DNA of 64,000 bases from JAKEFM01 sp035695825. Lineage in GTDB: Bacteria; Planctomycetota; UBA1135; JAKEFM01. Positions 59,116-64,000 of this stretch are shown here, in pieces; position 1 is the first letter of the stretch; every line of letters starts with the position of its first letter. The notes under the pieces were generated by a model, which saw only the letters and a program-made list of their open reading frames with translations, was not told the DNA's origin and did no database searches. A program made the position numbers and the translations under genes. The stretch lies in assembly GCA_035695825.1 (NCBI GenBank), contig DASRRH010000026.1, positions 124,001 through 188,000 on the forward strand. Reading direction: 5' to 3'.

Positions 59116-60825
59116 CTAGGAAACCGTGAGTCGAGCCCCTCGCGTCATCGAGGCCGGAAGGACTTGACCCCCCCCTGCGCCAACGAACCACTGGACGAAT
59201 GCCTGGGCTCCGATCAAGGCCGGCGAAGGGGGGATCGCGAAACTGAAACTCGCGCGGCCGGGCGCCGGCGCCGTGGCCTGCGTCGTCGCCGGGAAGGCGA
59301 ATTCCCCCGACGTGAGGAGCCAGCATCCAGGCAACCCGACCGGCGTAAGATCCATCGGCAAGGGAACGGATCCGGCGTTCGCGTCCGAGAGACCGACGAA
59401 AAGCACCGCGACCGCCCCCGGCGGAGCGCCTGAGATGTGGATCTGGACGGTGGAGCCCGTCGTCGGGGATCCCCTCGCGCCGAGCCGCGGCACCTGGCCG
59501 CTCGCGCTCGGGCAGCCGTCCCCGAACACGTCGACTCCCACCGGAGCTAGGGAAAACGCCGTGACGCGCCCTCGAATGGGCAGAATCCCCCCGAACCAGA
59601 AGTCGTCGCCGAGCACCACGTCCGGGAAGTCGTCGCCGTCGATGTCGCCGATGGCCGCCGCCCCGCCTCCAAGTCCCGCGGAACCCTGTCGCGTGAGCTG
59701 CGCCAGCACGGAACCGTTGGAACCGGAGTACACCGTCCCCACTCCGTACCTCGGAAGGCCGGCGACGACCGTCACCTGCGTGGGGTCGCAGCCGAGGTAG
59801 TCCCCGAAGCCGTCGCCGTCGACGTCTCCCAGGAATCGGACGACCCACCCGTCGCGATCGAAGGTCTCGTAGAGGAGGGCGCCGGTGGCGCCGGAGTAGA
59901 CGGCGAGCCCGGGTCCGGGAAGGGGTCCCACCGATTCCCCAACCACGATGTCGGGCGTCCCGTCTCCGTCGATGTCTCCCCCGCCCGAGACGGACCATCC
60001 GAAGCGAGTGTTCACGCACGACGAGGGGCAGGCCGGGACGCCGGGGAGGACGGTCGCGATCGGGCCGCCGGTGCTGGAGAGCGTCTGCGCGTAGGAAAAA
60101 CCGAACTCGTTTGTGACGTCGATGTTGCCGAAGCTCGGCGCGCCGGCGACGACGTCGGGGATCCCGTTCCCGTCGAGATCGTCCACGACCGCGGCACGCC
60201 AGCCGAACCGGTCGAACGGCCCGGCGCCTTCCCATACTGCGAGCGGCAGACCCGAGGCACCCGAAACGACGGCGATCCCCCCCGCGCCGACCCCCGTGGG
60301 CGGCGAACCATTCGGACACCCGAAGAGGAGATCCGGTATTCCATCGCCATCCAGTTGGAACGACCCGAAGACGAGCCACTCGGAGCACGGCCAGGTAGCG
60401 GGCGGCGAGATCGTGGAGAGCAGCGGCCCGCCAGGGGCGCTCCCAAATACGAGGGTGCTTCCCGTAATCGTTCCCGCGACAACCTCCGATCCCCCGTCGC
60501 CGTTCATGTCGCCCGGGAGGATCACGGAGAGACCCGCGAACGAATTGGCCGAGAGCCCCCAGAGAGTCCGGACCAAGCTCCCATCCACTCCGGAGAAGAC
60601 GCGCACCTGGCCCTGGAGGAAGATCGGGCCGGAGATGAAAGGGAGTCCCGCCGCCAGGTCTCGCGTCCCGTCCGCGTCGAGATCCGCGCCCGCGTCGAGG
60701 ACGACCCCGAAGCCCGTGTTAGACACGCTAGAAGGGGGAAAGGGGCCCTCCTGCTCCCAGACGACAGACTGAGCAGGCAGGTCAGAACAGAGGAAGATGA
60801 CAAGCGCCGCACCGAGTCTTGTCAT
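59116..60825 (-). CDS. Secreted seven-repeat FG-GAP (beta-propeller) protein 3
   Basis: A 569-residue exported protein with a short signal peptide ending LPAQ. Seven divergent FG-GAP units follow (for example GGDIDGDGTPDIVVGE and VVDDLDGNGIPDVVAGAP). From about residue 432 comes the C-terminal module (VFGDGCPSASGQVPRLGARG, LPMDLTPVGLPGCW, FSFAIPPSPALIGAQAFVQW), ending GARLTVS. It is the most divergent of the three paralogues and, unlike them, has no recombinase remnant beside it. It lies 119 bp downstream of the galactose-oxidase-like gene in the same direction. Confidence 0.9.
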   Translation of the reverse strand: MTRLGAALVIFLCSDLPAQSVVWEQEGPFPPSSVSNTGFGVVLDAGADLDADGTRDLAAGLPFISGPIFLQGQVRVFSGVDGSLVRTLWGLSANSFAGLSVILPGDMNGDGGSEVVAGTITGSTLVFGSAPGGPLLSTISPPATWPCSEWLVFGSFQLDGDGIPDLLFGCPNGSPPTGVGAGGIAVVSGASGLPLAVWEGAGPFDRFGWRAAVVDDLDGNGIPDVVAGAPSFGNIDVTNEFGFSYAQTLSSTGGPIATVLPGVPACPSSCVNTRFGWSVSGGGDIDGDGTPDIVVGESVGPLPGPGLAVYSGATGALLYETFDRDGWVVRFLGDVDGDGFGDYLGCDPTQVTVVAGLPRYGVGTVYSGSNGSVLAQLTRQGSAGLGGGAAAIGDIDGDDFPDVVLGDDFWFGGILPIRGRVTAFSLAPVGVDVFGDGCPSASGQVPRLGARGSPTTGSTVQIHISGAPPGAVAVLFVGLSDANAGSVPLPMDLTPVGLPGCWLLTSGEFAFPATTQATAPAPGRASFSFAIPPSPALIGAQAFVQWFVGAGGGQVLPASMTRGARLTVS

Positions 60826-60944
60826 TTGTGCTTACCTCGCAAACTGGAAGCTCTCGAAGCTCTGATCCTGGTCGGGGGGAACCCAGTGGGCCATGGGTGG
60901 ACGTAATCTGAGGCCGTCATGTTGCCCGTGGCGGATTGCAACCC

Positions 60945-62696
60945 TCACTGGAGTAGAACGAAGTGCGCAACGGATGGCACTCGTTGACCTGCGGCGGGCC
61001 CGCTGACCGCGAATAACATGTACCACCCGGGGGGCGCGAGGTCGGGAGTCGCAGGTGCGGTGATGACGAACTCGTTCGGGCCCGCTCCCGGCGTGAAGGC
61101 GAGCCGGACCAATCGCTGCTCGAAGTCCGTGGAATGGGTCACCGAACCAGGACGGATGAGTTCGAAGGACCCGATCCCGGCGGGTGGAACGGTGGACATG
61201 CGGACGGTCAAGGTGCCGCCGTATGTGACGTCGCGATCGGTGCCGGGAGAAATCATCGGGCGCGGGCCCGCGAAGAGGTTGGGCGGAGAGAAGATTTGCG
61301 CGTGGTAGTAGGGCAGGGTTTGATTCAGTCGCTGTCCGCCGCCGACCAGCACCCGGCCATCGGGAAGTAATAGGGCGAACGAGTGATACGCCCGCCCTTG
61401 GGAGTGCGGAGCGAGCACCTGCCACGTTGCGGTTGGATTCTCGAGGTCGAGCAGTTCCGGATCGAGCACATAGCCATTCGGGAGCACAGCGGTATTCCGA
61501 CCCCCGACGATCAGGAGCATCCGGCCGGGCAGCAACACGGCATTCGCGCTGTATCGGGCGTTGGTCAAGGTAGGAGGCGCGGGGACCGTCCACGTACTCG
61601 TTGGATTCTGTGGATTGGTGATTGCCTCCATGGTTGAGAATGCCGTCGACGGTCCAAACGGGTTGTCGTTTCCCGAGCCCATGAAGACGCGGGCCGTTGG
61701 GGTTCCGGACGTAAGGTCGAGGAGGAGGGTCGAAACGCAGTCCCCTCGATCAGGCTGAAGACCCGACGTGCTGGGAGGAGGCCCGGTGGTCCATGGAGGC
61801 GTGGCGGGGATGGGGGTGCCGGTGGGAGGCAGTGCAAGTCGCTGGGTGGGAATCTGCGTCCCGGCGCAGAACACGCCAGAATAGGAGTATGGGCTCGGGA
61901 CGAAGATGGTGCCGCGCGACGTGGGGAGGTTCGTGGAAGGAAGAAGCTGGCTTTGTGGATACGTCATGGGACAGCCGGGGACGGTTGAGTACGGCCGAGG
62001 AAGTTCGAGGGAGTTGGTGACGGGATCGTAGACTTCGAAGGATAGCCCTGGCGGGACGGGCATGGTCTGGTTGTCTCCCGCGAAGACCGCCCACCGATCC
62101 TCGGGCAGTTGGCGAGCAGACGCGTAGTAGCGCGCCCAGGCCATGGTAGGCCCGGCCGTCCAGGCTCCTGGGCCACCGCCCGGAGGGGGTGTTCCATGCG
62201 GGTCGTAGAGGAAGAGTTCGTTTTGTCCATATGTGCCGCATCCCGCGTTCACCCAGTCCTGGCCACCTGCCCAGAGAACCCGACCATCAGATAGGACGCC
62301 GTGCGCGCCACAGAACAGCCCAGCGGCCTGTAGGTTTGGAATGCCCTTGATGACGGTCGAGGGGGCAGCTGGATCCCAAAGGTACCATTCCTGGTCAGTG
62401 GTCGCGGGGTCCGGCCGGGTCGCGGTGACCAAGAGCACCCTCCAGGACGTGGGGGATTCTAGATAGAGGACGACGTGCGGTATCTCGCCCCACGCCTCGC
62501 CGCAGAGGGAAGAACAGGCTCCCGTGGCGCCGGCTGCGCACGTGGACAGCTGCCAGTCGAAGGGCTCATCCCACCGGCCGCAGACCGCTGCGCCCCCGGA
62601 ACACGCCCCCTGCGGAGTAGACGGGGAGGCGAGCCAGACAAAAGCGGCCAGTATGGCCGCGCCGAGCGAGATACGGCGGTCCGGTCGAGCCATCAC
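60945..62696 (-). CDS. Secreted galactose-oxidase-like protein with DUF1929 domain
   Basis: A 583-residue exported protein with signal peptide (AAILAAFVWLASPSTPQGAC). Residues 60-470 form a kelch-type propeller of the galactose/glyoxal oxidase superfamily: GLFCGAHGVLSDGRVLWAGG, MAWARYYASARQLPEDRW and RAYHSFALLLPDGRVLVGGG. The C-terminal part (PYYHAQIFSPPNLFAGPRP, then GGTLTVRMSTV to VPSVAHFVLLQ) is a DUF1929 Ig-like domain. Conserved Tyr and His positions of the copper site (RYYAS, RAYHS, YYHAQ) are present, so oxidase activity is plausible but not proven. Cys-rich near the N-terminus. Confidence 0.88.
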   Translation of the reverse strand: MMARPDRRISLGAAILAAFVWLASPSTPQGACSGGAAVCGRWDEPFDWQLSTCAAGATGACSSLCGEAWGEIPHVVLYLESPTSWRVLLVTATRPDPATTDQEWYLWDPAAPSTVIKGIPNLQAAGLFCGAHGVLSDGRVLWAGGQDWVNAGCGTYGQNELFLYDPHGTPPPGGGPGAWTAGPTMAWARYYASARQLPEDRWAVFAGDNQTMPVPPGLSFEVYDPVTNSLELPRPYSTVPGCPMTYPQSQLLPSTNLPTSRGTIFVPSPYSYSGVFCAGTQIPTQRLALPPTGTPIPATPPWTTGPPPSTSGLQPDRGDCVSTLLLDLTSGTPTARVFMGSGNDNPFGPSTAFSTMEAITNPQNPTSTWTVPAPPTLTNARYSANAVLLPGRMLLIVGGRNTAVLPNGYVLDPELLDLENPTATWQVLAPHSQGRAYHSFALLLPDGRVLVGGGQRLNQTLPYYHAQIFSPPNLFAGPRPMISPGTDRDVTYGGTLTVRMSTVPPAGIGSFELIRPGSVTHSTDFEQRLVRLAFTPGAGPNEFVITAPATPDLAPPGWYMLFAVSGPAAGQRVPSVAHFVLLQ

Positions 62697-62948
62697 GGAC
62701 CTCGGGTTAGGGAAGGAGCTGGAGGGTAATTGTGACGTGGGTCGGCGTCAAGGGGCGAATCAGGATCTCCGGGAGAGTAGGGCGTACCTGGGGAGGTGAG
62801 CGAGTTGAAGGGAGGAAAGAGTGGAGGAGAAGATCGAAGAGTTGTGGTTCGAGTCGGTTACGTCCAGTGTGCGTCGCCGGAGATCCTGAACCTTGGCGAG
62901 GCCATGCGAGGGTCGAATCGCCACCTCAGGGAGCGACGCCAGGTCGCC

Positions 62949-63292
62949 TCACTTGGAGAGTTTGATCCTCGCCGTGGCTGAAGCGGAGGGGGTGATCCCC
63001 TCCGGGGTGCACCTGAGGAAGGCGACGAGGCTCCGATCTCGTTCGAGGTACGGCACGGGGAGGTTGAAGACCAGGCCGCGGACCCGTTCGAACTCGATGC
63101 GGAACGACGCTCCTTCAGACCTCGACGGCCCCAGGGAGTAGGCTCGTGCGGACGTCCGGCCGATTCGATCCCTCGAGGATCCACCGGTCGCTCCGAGCCT
63201 CTGAGGTCGGGGCGGTTCGATCGGGGCTTCCGAGTTCGCGGAAACGATTCCTCCCTCTGGAGGAGGACTCGTCGGTCGGAGGCGGAGCTTCG
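62949..63292 (-). CDS. Possible small protein downstream of a pseudopilin
   Basis: The roughly 600-bp stretch between the galactose-oxidase-like gene and the pseudopilin gene has one protein-like frame on the minus strand. It ends with SFRIEFERVRGLVFNLPVPY, LERDRSLVAFLRCTPEGITP and SATARIKLSK. No start codon is found after the pseudopilin stop; the only ATG (63374) lies inside that gene. It could be a coupled gene with a start inside the pseudopilin gene, or a truncated gene. Nothing else in the stretch can be supported. Confidence 0.35.
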
Positions 63293-63895
63293 TCAGGCGT
63301 TGTCCGTGTCGAGGATGAAGACGAAGAGTTGCTGCGTCGCGGCGTCGTACTCGACCGTTCCCGTCTGCGACCACGTCCCGGGCGTCCCCCGGTCGAGCGT
63401 CTCGTCGACGAGCCGGGCGATGTTCGAGGGGACGCCGTCGAAGCGGACGCAGTTGCCGGTGCCCGTGCGGTTCGGGGCGCCCGTGCCGAGGAGGTCGAAG
63501 CCGGCCGCTCCAGGCGTCGCCAGGTCGAGGCTGTCGAGGAGCCGGACGGTCGTCCCGAAGGGGTTGTCCGCGTCGCGGAGGGGCTTGTCGAGGTAGGGGC
63601 CCTTCCAGCCGACGACGCCGAGGGAGGCGGGGTCGGAGGAGAATCGGCGGTTCGTCGTCGCCGTGTCGTCGGAGTATTCCCGCGCGAGGCCGTTCGTGTC
63701 GAAGTAGTACTTCTGCGAGGCCTTCGAGAGGGCGGAGTAGACCGCGACGATCTTCGTGGCGCGGGAGTCGTCGATCGCGCTCTTCGCGATCGGGGTGAGG
63801 ATGCCGGCGAGGACGGCGAGGATCGCGATCACCACGACGAGCTCGAGGAGGGTGAATCCGCGGGCGCCCGCGCGCCGAGAACTGCCTGCTTCCAT
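63293..63895 (-). CDS. GspG-like pseudopilin (single domain)
   Basis: A 200-residue pseudopilin starting at the ATG with AAGGAG upstream. The signal is ARGFTLLELVVVIAILAVLA with Glu+5. The body has KYYFDTNGLAREYSDD, a GWKGPYLDKPLRDADNPFG segment and FDLLGTGAPNRTGTGNCVRF. It is one-domain, unlike the operon's long pseudopilins, and is separated from the operon by about 6 kb. It could serve the same apparatus or a separate pilus. Confidence 0.85.
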   Translation of the reverse strand: MEAGSSRRAGARGFTLLELVVVIAILAVLAGILTPIAKSAIDDSRATKIVAVYSALSKASQKYYFDTNGLAREYSDDTATTNRRFSSDPASLGVVGWKGPYLDKPLRDADNPFGTTVRLLDSLDLATPGAAGFDLLGTGAPNRTGTGNCVRFDGVPSNIARLVDETLDRGTPGTWSQTGTVEYDAATQQLFVFILDTDNA

Positions 63896-64000
63896 GGCCC
63901 GCTCCTTGGATCGGGACTTCTCGGGGGCCGTCCGCCGTGGAAGGCCGATCTCGGCGCCCTTCGAGGAGTTGCGAACCTGTTTGTCGGCCCCGAGCACGGG

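Noticed and set aside
62955..62985. Sequence resembling the 5' end of 16S rRNA (GAGAGTTTGATCCTCGCC)
   Set aside because: Only about 15 bases match the universal 16S start, then the similarity ends. No other rRNA motif follows, and on the minus strand the bases encode part of a protein-like frame.
1..64000. CRISPR array or tandem-repeat locus
   Set aside because: No regularly spaced direct repeats of 25-40 bases were seen. The repeated patterns found are protein-level repeats (FG-GAP, regulatory-like domains).

Overview
The window is GC-rich, densely packed bacterial chromosome, most likely from a member of the Planctomycetota. The evidence is lineage style, not a marker gene. Three secreted seven-repeat FG-GAP proteins carry a C-terminal module with an FGxGCPGS-type motif. 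There are many outer-membrane or periplasm-oriented proteins (LpxB, a secretin, lipoproteins, a formylglycine-generating-enzyme-like protein), a sigma-ECF/anti-sigma pair, and a type II secretion/type IV pilus-like operon with many pseudopilins. No rRNA or CRISPR array was seen, and only one tRNA.

Region by region. 1-10.9 kb is an accessory region: a decayed tyrosine recombinase, an FG-GAP protein, a hypothetical zinc-motif protein, a solenoid-like exported protein, two paralogous small exported proteins, a membrane-anchored KAP-like NTPase, a gene-poor stretch, small unknown genes, and a second decayed recombinase that directly abuts the next FG-GAP gene. 10.9-19.8 kb holds that second FG-GAP protein, a phage prohead-protease-like gene, and an integrative element. 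The element has two excisionase-like HTH genes, a primase/DUF3987 helicase, a small coupled gene, a serine recombinase and an intact tyrosine integrase that ends at, and reads through, the 3' end of tRNA-Met(CAT). 19.8-41.2 kb is mostly core-like: bioY, a large carboxypeptidase-regulatory-like repeat protein, and a four-gene operon of M61 peptidase, ABC-2 permease, ABC ATPase and a permease-CPBP fusion. It continues with an SDR, a ferredoxin, a terpene-cyclase-fold protein, a glycosyltransferase-methyltransferase fusion, a cupin, an M14 peptidase, a two-gene small module, YbjQ, anti-sigma and sigma factors, a PLP enzyme and lpxB.

41.2-57.9 kb is a SUMF-like gene followed by a long minus-strand secretion operon. 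Its order is ABC ATPase, ABC permease, short pseudopilin, GspE, GspF, four long pseudopilins, PilM/PilN-like, PilO-like, PilP/GspC-like and secretin. Almost every junction is an ATGA or GTGA overlap. A 2.8 kb transposon (42611-45419) with perfect 18-bp terminal inverted repeats has landed in the last codons of the secretin gene. It carries an IS1-like transposase plus four passenger genes (P63C protein, KGG-type small protein, HNH nuclease, small unknown). 57.9-64 kb holds a kinase-fold protein, a third FG-GAP protein, a galactose-oxidase-like protein and another pseudopilin.

How it fits together: the secretion operon is the obvious candidate exporter for the many Sec-signal proteins in the window. 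The three FG-GAP proteins and the two small exported proteins share a C-terminal end motif that could be a sorting signal (inference). The accessory genes lie next to recombinases or recombinase remains, suggesting repeated acquisition of secreted-protein genes at recombinase-marked sites.
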